Assembly: GCA_035574315.1 (NCBI GenBank)
Contig: DATLYW010000013.1
Coordinates: 1 to 56,064 of the forward strand
Direction of reading: 5' to 3'
DNA: 56,064 nt
Origin: Candidatus Zixiibacteriota bacterium
Lineage (GTDB): Bacteria > Desulfobacterota > Binatia > UBA9968
Shown: piece by piece, positions 1 to 9,338 of the stretch
How the letters are laid out: every line of letters begins with the position of its first letter
How positions within the stretch are numbered: the stretch's first letter is position 1
The notes under the pieces: model-generated
The model's input: the letters and a program-made list of their open reading frames with translations, nothing else
Told to the model about the DNA's origin: nothing
Databases searched by the model: none
Position numbers and translations under genes: made by a program

Positions 1-460
1 TTTGCGTGCTTGGCGCTCTTGGCGCGAGAAGGGAATTGAATTCATCGCGCAAAGACGCGAAGATCGCAAAGAAAAACCGGTTTCACTCGTGCCTGCGGCG
101 CGTTCGTGCCGGTCTTCGGTCCCCGGTCTGCGGTCGGCACGTGGAACCTCGAACCCCGAACTTGGAACCAGTATTTCCGCGCAAAGACGCGAAGATCGCC
201 AAGAAAGAACGAGTGTTTTCCGCGCCGTCGGCCGGAAGAGAAAATCTTTTCTTTGCGCCCTTGGCGGGCTTGGCGCGAGAACGGAATTGAATTCATCGCG
301 CAAAGACGCGAAGATCGCCAAGAAAGACCCGGTATTTCACTCGTGCCTGCGGCACGTTCGTGCCGGTCTTCGGTCCCCGGTCCCCGGTCTCCGGTCTGCA
401 CCTGGAACCTCGAACCCCGAACTTGGAACCATTTTTGTGATTCGCAAATTCAATTGGGAG
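1..460. repeat. Dispersed intergenic repeat (family A), two copies
   Basis: No credible gene is seen here. Two copies of a unit of about 170-190 bp follow each other (about 1-175 and 240-430). Each runs: a TTTGCG..TTGGCG segment, GAATTGAATTCATCGCG, a CGCAAAGACGCGAAGATCGC segment, a stretch CTCGTGCCTGCGGC, then tandem 7-bp words of the form GGTCNNC (GGTCTTC, GGTCCCC, GGTCTGC) and finally 7-bp words GAACCTC/GAACCCC. The number of 7-bp words differs between copies (four versus five). Related copies lie at 1320-1680, 7990-8339, 16224-16265 (inverted) and 24966-25050. Open frames through it are low-complexity and not protein-like. Confidence 0.85.
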
Positions 461-465
461 CCTTC

Positions 466-1317
466 GTGAGTAGAACATCTGCAGAATCTTCGCCCAGGAC
501 GCCGGTGATAAGAATCGAACCTTCCCGGGGCTGGGTCGCGGTCAATTTGCACGAGCTCTGGGAATACCGGGAGCTGCTCTATTTCCTCACCTGGCGTGAC
601 ATCAAGGTCCGCTACAAGCAGACCGTCCTGGGCGCGGCGTGGGCGATCATCCAGCCTTTCTTCACCATGGTCGTCTTCAGCCTGTTTTTCGGCCGCCTGG
701 CGAAAGTGCCGTCGGATGGGCTTCCGTACCCCATTTTCAGCTACGCGGCGCTGGTGCCCTGGAACTTCTTTGCCCATTCTTTGATGAACTCGTCGAACAG
801 TCTCGTTGCGAGCGCCAATCTGATCAAGAAGGTCTATTTTCCCCGGCTCGCGATCCCCCTGTCGACCGCTCTTTCCGGCGTGGTGGACTTCGTGATCGCC
901 TTCGCCGTGCTGCTGGGAATGATGGCTTATTACGGCATCGCTCCGACCGCGAACATCGTATGGCTACCGGCATTCCTGCTCCTGGCCCTGGTGACGTCGC
1001 TGGGGGTGGGGCTGTGGCTCTCGGCGCTCAACGTGCAGTACCGCGACGTGCGCTACACGCTGCCGTTTCTGACGCAGATCTGGCTGTTTTCCACGCCGAT
1101 CGCCTATCCGAGCAGCCTGGTCCCCGAGCAGTGGCGTCCCCTTTACGGCCTCAACCCCATGGCCGGGGTCGTGGACGGTTTCCGCTGGGCTTTGCTCGGT
1201 ACCGAGACGCAGCCCGGACTGATGGTCGGAGTTTCCGTCCTGGTCGCAGCAGCCATCTTCGTCGGCGGGCTCTTTTACTTCCGCCGCATGGAGAGGACCT
1301 TCGCGGACATAGCTTGA
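466..1317 (+). CDS. ABC-2 type polysaccharide exporter permease (Wzm-like)
   Basis: Inner-membrane subunit of an ABC exporter that moves lipid-linked polysaccharide (O-antigen, capsule or teichoic-acid type) to the periplasm. The protein is 283 aa. An N-terminal amphipathic stretch (HELWEYRELLYFLTWRDIKV) is followed by about six hydrophobic segments; RYKQTVLGAAWAIIQP and YRDVRYTLPFLTQIW are typical of the Wzm/TagG/KpsM group. I chose the GTG at 466 because GGGAG lies five bases upstream; an in-frame extension to 106 runs through repeat DNA and is not credible. The ATPase partner (Wzt) normally follows directly, but here the next gene is a cytidylyltransferase, so Wzt must lie before the window or elsewhere. 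The gene is flanked by repeat DNA on both sides. Confidence 0.9.
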   Translation: MSRTSAESSPRTPVIRIEPSRGWVAVNLHELWEYRELLYFLTWRDIKVRYKQTVLGAAWAIIQPFFTMVVFSLFFGRLAKVPSDGLPYPIFSYAALVPWNFFAHSLMNSSNSLVASANLIKKVYFPRLAIPLSTALSGVVDFVIAFAVLLGMMAYYGIAPTANIVWLPAFLLLALVTSLGVGLWLSALNVQYRDVRYTLPFLTQIWLFSTPIAYPSSLVPEQWRPLYGLNPMAGVVDGFRWALLGTETQPGLMVGVSVLVAAAIFVGGLFYFRRMERTFADIA

Positions 1318-1680
1318 CGACAGTTCCGGGTCCGGGTTCGAAATTCAAGGTGAGGACCGAACACGGGTGGTAGAGAAGAGCAATTCCTCGCGCAAAGACG
1401 CAAAGGCTGCCAAGAAAAAAGCAGTGTCCTTCTGCGCCGACAGGCGCAGGAGCGAAAGTCTTTTCTTTGCGTGCTTGGCGCTCTTGGCACGAGAAGGGAA
1501 TTGAATTCATCGCCCAAAGACGCAAAGATCGCAAAGAAAAACCGGTTTCGCTCGTGCCCTGCAGCGCGTTCGTGCCGGTCTCCGGTCCCCGGTCTGCGGT
1601 CTTCGGTCGGCACCTCGAACTTCGAACCTCGAACCGCGAAACAGTCCGCCATTTGGCAATCCGCAATCTGAAGGGGGTAG
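1318..1680. repeat. Dispersed intergenic repeat (family A)
   Basis: This 363-bp gap has no credible gene. It carries a partial copy (about 1386-1450, CGCGCAAAGACGCAAAGGC) and a full copy (about 1458-1640) of the family A repeat. The 7-bp words read GGTCTCC, GGTCCCC, GGTCTGC, GGTCTTC, GGTCGGC, then GAACTTC, GAACCTC, GAACCGC. The last 40 bases (ATTTGGCAATCCGCAATC) recur in similar form near 25030 and end at the ribosome binding site of rfbF. Confidence 0.8.
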
Positions 1681-1683
1681 GTA

Positions 1684-2493
1684 ATGAAAGCTGTCATTCT
1701 GGCGGGAGGCCTCGGGTCGAGATTGTCCGAGGAAACGACGCTCAAGCCGAAGCCGATGGTGGAAATCGGCGGCAAGCCGATCCTCTGGCACATCATGAAC
1801 ATCTTCTCAGCGCACGCGGTCAACGAATTCGTGATTGCGCTCGGCTACAAGCAAGAGGTCGTGAAGGATTACTTTCTCAATTTCTACGCGCTGAACAACG
1901 ACGTGACGGTCGATCTGGCGACCGGCAGAACGCAGTTCCACAACGGCAGCCACCCGGACTGGAGGGTCCATCTGGTCGACACCGGGCTGCACACCCAAAC
2001 CGGCGGCAGGGTGAAGCGCTTGCGGAGCTGGCTGGAGAAGGATGAGACGTTCATGCTGACTTACGGCGACGGGGTCGCCGACCTCGACATTACCGCGCTT
2101 CTCCAGTTCCACGAATCTCACGGCAAGCTTGCCACGGTCACGACAGTTCGCTCGCCGGCGCGCTTCGGGCGGATCAGGTTCGCCGGCGACCGGGTCGTGG
2201 ACTTTTACGAGAAGCCGGAGCACAGCGAAGGGTGGATCAACGGGGGCTATTTCGTGCTCAACCGGAAAGCGCTGGATTACATCGACGGCGACGACACCGT
2301 CTGGGAACGCGAGCCGGTGGAACGGCTCGCCAGGGAAGGGCAGCTCATGGGCTACCGGCATAACGGCTTCTGGTCGTGCATGGACACCCTTAAAGAGAAA
2401 AATATCCTGGAAGATCTGTGGGCGCGTGGAGACGCGCCGTGGAAAGTCGATGCGAAGGGGCGTGTCTCGAAGCCGGCGTTGAGGGCCCTATGA
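1684..2493 (+). CDS. rfbF: Glucose-1-phosphate cytidylyltransferase
   Basis: Makes CDP-glucose from CTP and glucose-1-phosphate in the cytoplasm, the first step to CDP-linked deoxysugars of O-antigen or capsule. 269 aa, normal for RfbF. The N-terminal nucleotide-binding motif LAGGLGSRLSEET is followed by KPKPMVEIGGKPILWHIM; YGDGVADLD gives the metal-binding region and EGWINGGYFVLN the sugar pocket. The ATG at 1684 follows GGGGGTAGGTA. It starts a four-gene operon; its stop overlaps the next start by four bases (ATGA). The usual partner RfbG (CDP-glucose 4,6-dehydratase) is not next to it; a different SDR is. Confidence 0.95.
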   Translation: MKAVILAGGLGSRLSEETTLKPKPMVEIGGKPILWHIMNIFSAHAVNEFVIALGYKQEVVKDYFLNFYALNNDVTVDLATGRTQFHNGSHPDWRVHLVDTGLHTQTGGRVKRLRSWLEKDETFMLTYGDGVADLDITALLQFHESHGKLATVTTVRSPARFGRIRFAGDRVVDFYEKPEHSEGWINGGYFVLNRKALDYIDGDDTVWEREPVERLAREGQLMGYRHNGFWSCMDTLKEKNILEDLWARGDAPWKVDAKGRVSKPALRAL

Positions 2494-3551
2494 AAATATT
2501 GATCACCGGAGTGGACGGATATATCGGCTCGGTTCTGGCACCGTACCTGACGCAGCGGGGCCATTCGGTGAGGGGGCTGGATACGGGATTTTATCGGGAC
2601 GGCTGTCTCTACCAGCCGGAGCAAACAATCGCCTGCCTCGACAAGGACCTGCGTCACGTTACAGTGGACGACCTCCGTGGTTTTGACGCCGTCGTTCACC
2701 TCGCAGAACTCTCCAACGACCCCCTCGGGCAGCACGATCCGGAGCTCACCTTCGCCATCAACCATCGGGGCACCGTAGCGCTTGCCGCGAAGTGTGTCGA
2801 AGCGAGGGTGCCGCGCTTCGTCTACACCTCGTCCTGCAGCGTCTACGGTGCGGGTTCGGGGGAATTCAAGACGGAAGAATCGGAGACCAATCCTCAAACG
2901 GCTTACGCGAAATGCAAGGTCCTGGTGGAGCGCGACGTATCGGCGATGGCGTCGGACGACTTTTCCCCGGTTTTCCTTCGCAACGCGACGGCCTACGGTC
3001 CCTCTCCTCGGATGCGCTTCGACCTGGTGCTCAACAATCTGGCGGGCCTCGCGTACACGACCAGGCGGATCGCCATGACGAGCGACGGCACGCCGTGGCG
3101 GCCGCTCGTTCACGTGCGCGACATCGCCCACGCGATCGCGTGCGCTCTGGAAGCTCCGCGCGAAGTCATCCACAACGAGGTGTTCAACGTGGGCATGACG
3201 TCGGAAAATTACCAGGTGAGGGAGATCGCCAAGGCGGTCTCGGACACGTTCCCGGGGTGCGAGCTGACCTTTGGAAACAGTGACGGCGACAACCGGAGCT
3301 ATCGAGTCAACTTCGACAAGATCCACTCCAGACTTCCCGGCTTCCGGTGTCGCTGCACTCTCGCCGAGGGCGCGCGCGAGCTGTTAGCGGTCTTCCAGAG
3401 AATCGACCTGACGCCGGAAATGTTCCAGTTCCGTGCGTTTACACGGCTGAAGCAATTGCAGCACCTGCTTGGGACCGGCCAGATCGACGGGCAGCTCTAC
3501 TGGCGGCCGTCGGCAGAAAGTGCGGAGGTCGCGCGAGAGGCGCGCGGCTAG
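2490..3551 (+). CDS. NAD-dependent epimerase/dehydratase (extended SDR)
   Basis: Extended short-chain dehydrogenase acting on a nucleotide sugar, probably the CDP- or dTDP-linked intermediate made by this operon. 353 aa from the ATG at 2490, which overlaps the rfbF stop. The Rossmann motif GVDGYIG is at residues 7-13, SSCSVYG forms the catalytic Ser region and YAKCK is the YxxxK pair. RPLVHVRDIAHAI and FNVG are typical of the family. It differs from the canonical CDP-glucose 4,6-dehydratase, which usually follows rfbF, so the step (epimerisation, dehydration or reduction) cannot be settled from sequence. A longer start at 2418 would lie inside rfbF and is rejected. Confidence 0.85.
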   Translation: MKILITGVDGYIGSVLAPYLTQRGHSVRGLDTGFYRDGCLYQPEQTIACLDKDLRHVTVDDLRGFDAVVHLAELSNDPLGQHDPELTFAINHRGTVALAAKCVEARVPRFVYTSSCSVYGAGSGEFKTEESETNPQTAYAKCKVLVERDVSAMASDDFSPVFLRNATAYGPSPRMRFDLVLNNLAGLAYTTRRIAMTSDGTPWRPLVHVRDIAHAIACALEAPREVIHNEVFNVGMTSENYQVREIAKAVSDTFPGCELTFGNSDGDNRSYRVNFDKIHSRLPGFRCRCTLAEGARELLAVFQRIDLTPEMFQFRAFTRLKQLQHLLGTGQIDGQLYWRPSAESAEVAREARG

Positions 3552-3589
3552 CCGGGGGTCCTCGTCTCGCATTCGAAGGAGAGGCACGC

Positions 3590-4147
3590 GTGTTGTTCAA
3601 GGAAGTCGGTCTGAAGGGCGCTTATCTGATCGAGCTGGAGCCGTTCCGGGACGACCGGGGCTTTTTCGCTCGCTCCTGGTGTCGGAGAGAGTTCGAAGCG
3701 CAAGGGCTAGAGGGGCGATTCGTGCAGGCGAACGTCTCGTTCAACAAGCAGCGAGGGACGCTGCGGGGGATGCATTATCAGGCGGCACCTTACGCCGAGG
3801 TCAAGCTCGTCCGGTGCACGCGGGGAGCGATCTACGATGTCATCATCGACCTTCGGCCGGAATCGGAAAGCTTCGGAAAGTGGATGGGCTTCGAGCTGAC
3901 GGCGGACAACTATCGGATGGTATACGTGCCGGAAGGCTTCGCCCATGGCTTCGAGACGCTCGAGGATTCGACGGAAGTGACTTACCAGGTCTCCGAGTTC
4001 TACAACCCGTCGAGCGAAGGCGGGATCCGCTACGACGACCCAGCATTCGGGATCCGGTGGCCGGAGGAGGTCCGGGTCATATCCCGAAAAGACATGGCCT
4101 GGCCCGATTATCGACTGCCACCGCAGGCTGAAAGGGGCGGAACGTGA
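3590..4147 (+). CDS. dTDP-4-dehydrorhamnose 3,5-epimerase family protein
   Basis: Cupin-fold RmlC/RfbC-type epimerase that inverts C3 and/or C5 of a 4-keto-6-deoxy NDP-sugar. 185 aa, the usual length. Family motifs: ELEPFRDDRGFFARSW near the N terminus, VQANVSFNKQRGTLRGMHYQ (His is the catalytic base region), KLVRCTRGAIYDVIIDLR, and YVPEGFAHGFETLEDSTEV. The GTG at 3590 is preceded by AAGGAGAGG, which decides the start over upstream in-frame codons that lie within the preceding gene. The stop overlaps the next GTG by four bases. In this operon the substrate may be CDP- rather than dTDP-linked. Confidence 0.9.
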   Translation: MLFKEVGLKGAYLIELEPFRDDRGFFARSWCRREFEAQGLEGRFVQANVSFNKQRGTLRGMHYQAAPYAEVKLVRCTRGAIYDVIIDLRPESESFGKWMGFELTADNYRMVYVPEGFAHGFETLEDSTEVTYQVSEFYNPSSEGGIRYDDPAFGIRWPEEVRVISRKDMAWPDYRLPPQAERGGT

Positions 4148-5451
4148 TCATCGTCGATACGGCCCTGCAGAAGCGGGAACGCGAAGGCAACCCGATCCGC
4201 GTAGCGATGGTGGGGGCCGGCTTCATGGGGCGCGGGATCGCGCTCCAGATCGCTACTGCTGTGCGTGGCATGCGGCTGGTGGCGATCGCGAACCGGCACA
4301 TCGAAGAGGCCCGCCGCGCTTACGCGGAAGCGGGAATCGCGGCCGTCGGCGAAGTGCACGAGCTGAAGGAGCTGGAGGACGTCGTCGGCCGTGGAGAGTA
4401 CGCGGTCACAACCGACCCCTTCCTCCTCTGCGAGGCCGGGAACGTCGACGCCATGATCGAAGTGACGGGGACCGTGGAGTACGGCTCCCACGTGGTCCTG
4501 AGGGCCATCGAGAACCGCAAGCACGTGATCATGATGAACGCCGAGCTGGACGGGACGGTGGGTCCCATCCTCAAGGTCCGAGCGGACCGGGCCGGCGTCG
4601 TGCTCACGAACTGCGACGGCGATCAGCCGGGCGTGACGATGAACCTATACCGTTTCGTCAAAGGGATCGGTGTGCGGCCCGTCTTGTGCGGAAACATCAA
4701 GGGACTGCACGATCCTTACCGCAACCCTACGACTCAGGAAGGCTTTGCACGGCAGTGGAAGCAAAAAGCCCACATGGTGACATCGTTCGCTGACGGGACC
4801 AAGATCTCGTTCGAGCAGGCGATCGTGGCAAACGCTACCGGCATGAGGGTCGCCAGGAGGGGAATGCACGGCCCCACGGTTGAGGCGGGAACACCGATCC
4901 AGGAAGCAGCTCGCCGGTTTTCGGTGGACGAGCTACTGGAGGGGGCCGGCATCGTGGACTACGTAGTCGGTGCGGCGCCGAGTCCGGGAGTTTTTGTCCT
5001 GGGGACCCACGATCATCCGGCGCAAAAGCATTACTTGAATCTATACAAGTTAGGCGAGGGACCGCTGTACTGCTTCTACACCCCGTACCACCTCTGCCAT
5101 TTCGAGGTCCCGAACACCGTGGCCAGAGCCGTCTTGTTCGGCGATGCGGCGATCGCGCCGCTCGGCGGGCCGGTGGTCGAGGTCGTGGCGGCGGCGAAGA
5201 TTCCGTTGAAGGCCGGACAGACGCTCGATGGCATGGGTCATTACATGACCTACGGGCTCTGTGAGAACTCGGAAGTCGCTCGGGCCGAAGGGTTGCTGCC
5301 GATCGGGTTGGCGGAGGGCTGCCGGCTCCGGCGCAACGTCGCCAGGGATAGCGTCTTGACGCTCGACGACATTGTATTTCCAGAGGGTAGACTGTGTGAC
5401 CGGCTGTGGGCGGAGCAAAACGCCCACTTCGGCAGCGGTCAGGTATCCTAA
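4144..5451 (+). CDS. NAD(P)-dependent oxidoreductase with C-terminal SAF domain
   Basis: 435 aa, homoserine-dehydrogenase-like Rossmann protein (AMVGAGFMGRGIALQ at about residues 20-34) with a C-terminal SAF/antifreeze-type domain (AAAKIPLKAGQTLDG to about residue 420). Proteins of this kind are common next to rfbF/SDR/RmlC genes in surface-polysaccharide operons; the exact reaction is not known to me. It probably oxidises or reduces an NDP-sugar or a sugar precursor. GTG start overlaps the preceding stop (GTGA), so it is translationally coupled. About 106 bases separate it from the next gene, so it probably ends the four-gene unit. Confidence 0.85.
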   Translation: MIIVDTALQKREREGNPIRVAMVGAGFMGRGIALQIATAVRGMRLVAIANRHIEEARRAYAEAGIAAVGEVHELKELEDVVGRGEYAVTTDPFLLCEAGNVDAMIEVTGTVEYGSHVVLRAIENRKHVIMMNAELDGTVGPILKVRADRAGVVLTNCDGDQPGVTMNLYRFVKGIGVRPVLCGNIKGLHDPYRNPTTQEGFARQWKQKAHMVTSFADGTKISFEQAIVANATGMRVARRGMHGPTVEAGTPIQEAARRFSVDELLEGAGIVDYVVGAAPSPGVFVLGTHDHPAQKHYLNLYKLGEGPLYCFYTPYHLCHFEVPNTVARAVLFGDAAIAPLGGPVVEVVAAAKIPLKAGQTLDGMGHYMTYGLCENSEVARAEGLLPIGLAEGCRLRRNVARDSVLTLDDIVFPEGRLCDRLWAEQNAHFGSGQVS

Positions 5452-5557
5452 TCGGCCCTTTTACCCCAACAACACGTTCGTTCCACTTTCGGGCCAGGCC
5501 TTCCCCGATCGCCCGAGGCAGACTCACGCAAAACGGCAATGAAAGCAAGGTGAAAAG

Positions 5558-7519
5558 ATGATCCCACAAAGGTACCGCCGCGTGATCGTGATCGCCGTTC
5601 ACGCGGTCCTGGTGGTGCTCTCGAATTACCTCGCGTTCTGGCTCAGGTTCGACGGCCAGGTTCCCGCCGACCAGTTGGGGCTGATGCTGAGCATGCTGCC
5701 CTGGCTGCTCCTGATCCGCGGAGTTACGTTCGTTCCGTTCCGGCTCTACGCCGGGCTGTGGCGCTACACGGGGATTTGGGACCTGCGCAACATCTTTGCA
5801 GCCGTCCTGTGCAGCACGGTTCTTTTCTATGGCTTCGTCCACTGGGCGTTGGAGCTGCGCGGCTATCCGCGGTCGATCTTTATCATCGATTCTCTAATCT
5901 TGATTTTCCTGATGGGCGGGATCCGGATGGCGCGGCGGTTCTATCAAGCGTTCCCGGGGTTCACGGAGCGCAAGCGCGTCTTGATTTACGGCGCGGGCGA
6001 CGCCGGCGAGATGATCGTGCGCGACATGAAGAACAACGCGGCGGTTTACAGGTACAAGCCGGTCGGCTTTGTCGATGACGACGTCAAGAAGGCCGGGCAG
6101 CGGATCCACGGGGTCCCGGTGCTCGGCACGCGCGAGCAGCTGCGCGCGATCATCGAGGACAAGCGGCCCCAGGAGGTCATCGTCGCGATCCCGTCGGCCG
6201 AGCGGGAGCTGCTACGTGACGTCGTCAAGTCGCTGGAAGCGTTCAGCGTCGGCATCAAGACGCTGCCCAACCTGAGAGAGATCAGGGACGGGAAGGTGAG
6301 TCTCGCCCAGATCCGAAGCCTTTCCTCGGAGGACCTTCTCGAGCGGGTACCCCTGGGGCTCGACCAGGAGCCGATCCGACGGTTGATCAAGGGACGCCGG
6401 ATCCTGGTGACCGGGGCCGGTGGATCCATCGGTTCGGAGCTCTGCCGGCAGATCGCGTCCTACGAGCCGGAGGTGCTCGTCCTCCTGGACAAGAGCGAGG
6501 GGGGGCTGTTCGCGATCGATACCGAGATCGCTCAGAAATTCCCGGCGGTGACCCGGTCCGCCGTGCTCGTGGACATCAAGCACACCAACCCTCTGAGGGA
6601 GGTATTCAGCCAGTACGCCCCCCAGATCGTAATTCACGCGGCGGCCTACAAGCACGTGCCGATGATGGAATTCCATCCGGAGGAGGCGGTGCTGAACAAT
6701 ATCGTGGGGACCTCGCGCCTCACCCACGTCGCGATCGAGCACAAGGTGGAGAAGTTCATGCTGATCTCGACGGACAAGGCGGTGAACCCGACCAACGTGA
6801 TGGGCGCGACCAAACGGGTCGCCGAGATGTACATCGACGCCCTGGAGTGCAACGTCCGCAACGCGGACACGATCTTCTCGGCGGTGCGCTTCGGCAACGT
6901 GCTCGGCAGCAGCGGCAGCGTGCTGCCGCTGTTTCGCAAGCAGATCGAGAGCGGCGGCCCCGTGACCGTGACCCATCCGGAGGTCACGCGCTACTTCATG
7001 ACGATTCCGGAAGCGGTACAGCTCGTCCTGCGAGCCGTCTCGCTGGCCGAAGGCGGGGAGATCTTCGTTCTCGACATGGGCGAGCCGATCAAGCTGGTCG
7101 ACATCGCACGCAACCTGATCCGCGGGTCGGGTTTGATTCCAGGTAAGGATATCGAGATCAAGTTCATCGGGCTTCGGCCGGGCGAAAAGCTGCACGAGGA
7201 GCTGATCGGGCCAGGGGAGACGGTCCAGACCACCGGCGCGAACAAGATCTTGAAGATCCGTCCGAGCCTTCACGTGGACTCGGCGGCTCTGATGGACCGG
7301 ATCGTGGAAATGGAAAAGCTCGCCATCCAGGGAGCTTCGAAGGCGCTGCTCGAGATTCTTCGCGAGATCGTGCCGAATTTCCAGCCGGTCGGCCTCAACG
7401 GGGGCGAGAAGGCCGGGCGGCCCGGAGCCGGGCTCGTTCCAGAAACCTCCGGCGTGGCGTCTGTGGTGTCGCTGGGCGCCGCGGCAAAGGCAAAAAGATC
7501 GAAGGCTCAGCTTCGGTAG
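5558..7519 (+). CDS. Membrane-anchored NDP-sugar 4,6-dehydratase (FlaA1/CapD/WbpM family)
   Basis: Converts a UDP-N-acetylhexosamine to its 4-keto-6-deoxy form in polysaccharide synthesis. 653 aa with the full long-form layout: four membrane segments in the first 130 residues ([20 protein letters not shown] first), a CoA-binding-like Rossmann domain ([16 protein letters not shown] near 145) and a catalytic SDR domain ([17 protein letters not shown] near 284). The catalytic triad is the SMK type of this family ([19 protein letters not shown], Met in place of Tyr). AAGGTGAAAAG precedes the ATG. The last 40 residues are a low-complexity tail. Confidence 0.92.
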   Translation: MIPQRYRRVIVIAVHAVLVVLSNYLAFWLRFDGQVPADQLGLMLSMLPWLLLIRGVTFVPFRLYAGLWRYTGIWDLRNIFAAVLCSTVLFYGFVHWALELRGYPRSIFIIDSLILIFLMGGIRMARRFYQAFPGFTERKRVLIYGAGDAGEMIVRDMKNNAAVYRYKPVGFVDDDVKKAGQRIHGVPVLGTREQLRAIIEDKRPQEVIVAIPSAERELLRDVVKSLEAFSVGIKTLPNLREIRDGKVSLAQIRSLSSEDLLERVPLGLDQEPIRRLIKGRRILVTGAGGSIGSELCRQIASYEPEVLVLLDKSEGGLFAIDTEIAQKFPAVTRSAVLVDIKHTNPLREVFSQYAPQIVIHAAAYKHVPMMEFHPEEAVLNNIVGTSRLTHVAIEHKVEKFMLISTDKAVNPTNVMGATKRVAEMYIDALECNVRNADTIFSAVRFGNVLGSSGSVLPLFRKQIESGGPVTVTHPEVTRYFMTIPEAVQLVLRAVSLAEGGEIFVLDMGEPIKLVDIARNLIRGSGLIPGKDIEIKFIGLRPGEKLHEELIGPGETVQTTGANKILKIRPSLHVDSAALMDRIVEMEKLAIQGASKALLEILREIVPNFQPVGLNGGEKAGRPGAGLVPETSGVASVVSLGAAAKAKRSKAQLR

Positions 7520-7544
7520 CGCCGAACGGACGGCCTCGACTCCT

Positions 7545-7952
7545 ATGACGGCTCCAAGAATACTCATCGTCGACGACGAAGCGGAAAACCTTTCGCGGCT
7601 GTGTGCCACGCTGCGGGCGGGAGGATGGGACGTGGCGACGGCGACCTGCGGCAGAGACGCCCTGGAAAGCGTCCGTTCAAACAGGCCGCACGCGATCATC
7701 CTCGACATGGTCATGCCGGAAATGGACGGCTTCGAGGTGGCGCGGCTGCTAAAGAGCGATCCGGATTTCCGAAGCATCCCGATCGTGGCCGCCACGAGCC
7801 TCGCGGCCTCCGCCGACCGGGCGCGCTGCCTGGCGGCCGGTTGCGACGACTATCTGGCGAAGCCGTTCACCACGGAGCAGCTGCAACGGAGGCTGGCGGT
7901 GCTTTTCCCCGACGGGAAACGAAGCACGCAAGGGGGAAGGAAATTATTATAA
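7545..7952 (+). CDS. Single-domain response regulator (CheY-like receiver)
   Basis: 135 aa, receiver domain only. Acidic pair D10-D11, phospho-acceptor D54 (ILDMVMPEMDG), switch T84/S85 and K106 (YLAKPF) are all present, so it should be phosphorylated. No output domain follows, so it acts through protein contacts. It starts 25 bases after the dehydratase stop and may be cotranscribed; no histidine kinase lies next to it. Its partner is unknown. Confidence 0.9.
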   Translation: MTAPRILIVDDEAENLSRLCATLRAGGWDVATATCGRDALESVRSNRPHAIILDMVMPEMDGFEVARLLKSDPDFRSIPIVAATSLAASADRARCLAAGCDDYLAKPFTTEQLQRRLAVLFPDGKRSTQGGRKLL

Positions 7953-8339
7953 CCCTTGCGCCCGGTGCGCCTGCGAGGGAAAGTCGGTCAATCTTTAAGC
8001 TCGTGTCGGTCCTCGGTCTCCGGTTCCCGGTCATTACCTCGAACCTCGAACTTCGAATCATCATTGTCCCAGCAAAAATGCAAAGCTCGCCAGGAAAAGA
8101 CCGGTATTTCGTTCGCGCCTGCGCGCGTGAATGACAAGAATCCCATCTTGGCGTTCTTGGCGCGATGAGTTCCCGACTTCGAACCTCGAACTAACTTTGA
8201 ACTGTCCTTTGCCTCCCAAAAACGCAAGACTTGCAAATAAAAACCCGCTATTCCTTCGCGTTCTTGGCCTTCTCGGCGCGATGAGGTTTCTCGGCTTTCG
8301 AACTTCGAACCTCGAACTTCGAACCTCGAACAATCTATA
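7953..8339. repeat. Dispersed intergenic repeat (family A), degenerate copies
   Basis: This 387-bp gap has no credible gene. It carries two degenerate family A copies: 7-bp words GGTCCTC, GGTCTCC, GGTTCCC, then GAACCTC, GAACTTC; a GCAAAGCTCGCCAGGAAAAG segment; TTGGCGTTCTTGGCGCGATGA twice (about 8148 and 8264); and a terminal run of GAACTTC/GAACCTC words at about 8303-8330. The repeat runs to within ten bases of the next start codon, leaving no clear Shine-Dalgarno. Confidence 0.8.
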
Positions 8340-9338
8340 ATGAATAACCGTTACCGCTACGACGTGTGCGGGCTCTCGATCGAGAGCGACACGGCGTTCT
8401 CGCTCTCGCCCGGGGAAGCCAGCGGCGCTCCGGACATTAGGTTCACGCTGAAAGCCAACGAAGGAGGCACGGGCCAGATGTTTCCTGAGCGTTCGTTTCT
8501 TGGGCAAATCAAGAACGGCGCCGGCCATCCTTCGATCGCGGTTTATGACGTCGAGGGCGGGTACGTGCTGGATTGCCACAACACCGCCCGGCGCGTGGAG
8601 TTCGTCGTCGGGAGCGATACGAGCTGGATCGAATGCTACCCCCACCCGGGAGCCGGGCTGGAAGACGTGGAAGTATGGCTGTTCGGCCTGGTGATGTCGT
8701 TCGTTTTGCAGCAGCGAAACGTCTACAGCCTCCACGCGGCGGCTGTGATTTGCGGCGGGAGAGCCGTGGCCTTCCTGGGAAGCAACGGCTACGGGAAGTC
8801 GACGCTGGCTCTGTATTTCGTCCAAAGGGGGCATGCTCTGGTCACGGACGACGTCTTGCCGATCGTGGGCAGAGAGGGGAGGCCGTTCGCGGTGCCCGGA
8901 GCCCCGTCCATGAATCTCTGGCCGCGTACGTTGGAGGAGTTAGTCGAGAGCGGCAGGGCCGCCGGCGGGGACCGGCAAATGAAGCGCCGCTATTCCGCAG
9001 TGGAGCTGCAGGCGCCCTTCGCTGTTTCTCCCGCTCCCCTCGCGGCGGTTTATCTCCTGCAGCCGGTCGGGACGATGGACCAACCGGCGGAGAGCGTTGC
9101 GCTTCCACGGGCTCGGGCGTTGATCGAGCTGCTCGCGTACACCCGGGCGAGCACCATGATCGGACTTCCGGCACAGCAAAGGCTCCTGGAGACTTACAGT
9201 GAGTTTCTCGCCACCCTGGCGGTCCGCCGCCTGATCTATCCGCGGGGCTTCGAGTTCTTGCCCGCCGTCTACGAGACGGTGGCGTGCGACCTCGGCATCG
9301 CGAATCGCGCGAACTGTAGAAAGGAGGCGCGCCGATGA
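8340..9338 (+). CDS. HPr kinase-like protein of a lasso-type RiPP cluster
   Basis: 332 aa P-loop protein related to HPr kinase/phosphorylase. Walker A GSNGYGKST is at residues 147-155, preceded by SLHAAAVICGGRAVAFLG and followed by ALVTDDVLPI, the arrangement seen in HprK homologues of lasso clusters. In the paeninodin-type clusters such kinases phosphorylate the C-terminal Ser of the precursor; the precursor here ends Ser-Ser (12311-12526), so the same role is inferred. It opens the RiPP operon: its stop overlaps the start of the PqqD-like gene by four bases. The start follows repeat DNA directly with no clear ribosome binding site, so it could be leaderless. Confidence 0.85.
   Translation: MNNRYRYDVCGLSIESDTAFSLSPGEASGAPDIRFTLKANEGGTGQMFPERSFLGQIKNGAGHPSIAVYDVEGGYVLDCHNTARRVEFVVGSDTSWIECYPHPGAGLEDVEVWLFGLVMSFVLQQRNVYSLHAAAVICGGRAVAFLGSNGYGKSTLALYFVQRGHALVTDDVLPIVGREGRPFAVPGAPSMNLWPRTLEELVESGRAAGGDRQMKRRYSAVELQAPFAVSPAPLAAVYLLQPVGTMDQPAESVALPRARALIELLAYTRASTMIGLPAQQRLLETYSEFLATLAVRRLIYPRGFEFLPAVYETVACDLGIANRANCRKEARR

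Noticed and set aside
106..465. N-terminal extension of the ABC permease
   Set aside because: It runs through tandem repeat DNA; GTG 466 has a good ribosome binding site and gives the family length.
1..1680. CRISPR array for the repeated units
   Set aside because: Repeats are 7-bp words or 170-bp units without uniform spacers, and no cas gene is present.
6212..7795. 527-codon open frame on the minus strand
   Set aside because: Antisense to the FlaA1-type dehydratase, with His/Asp/Arg-rich composition.
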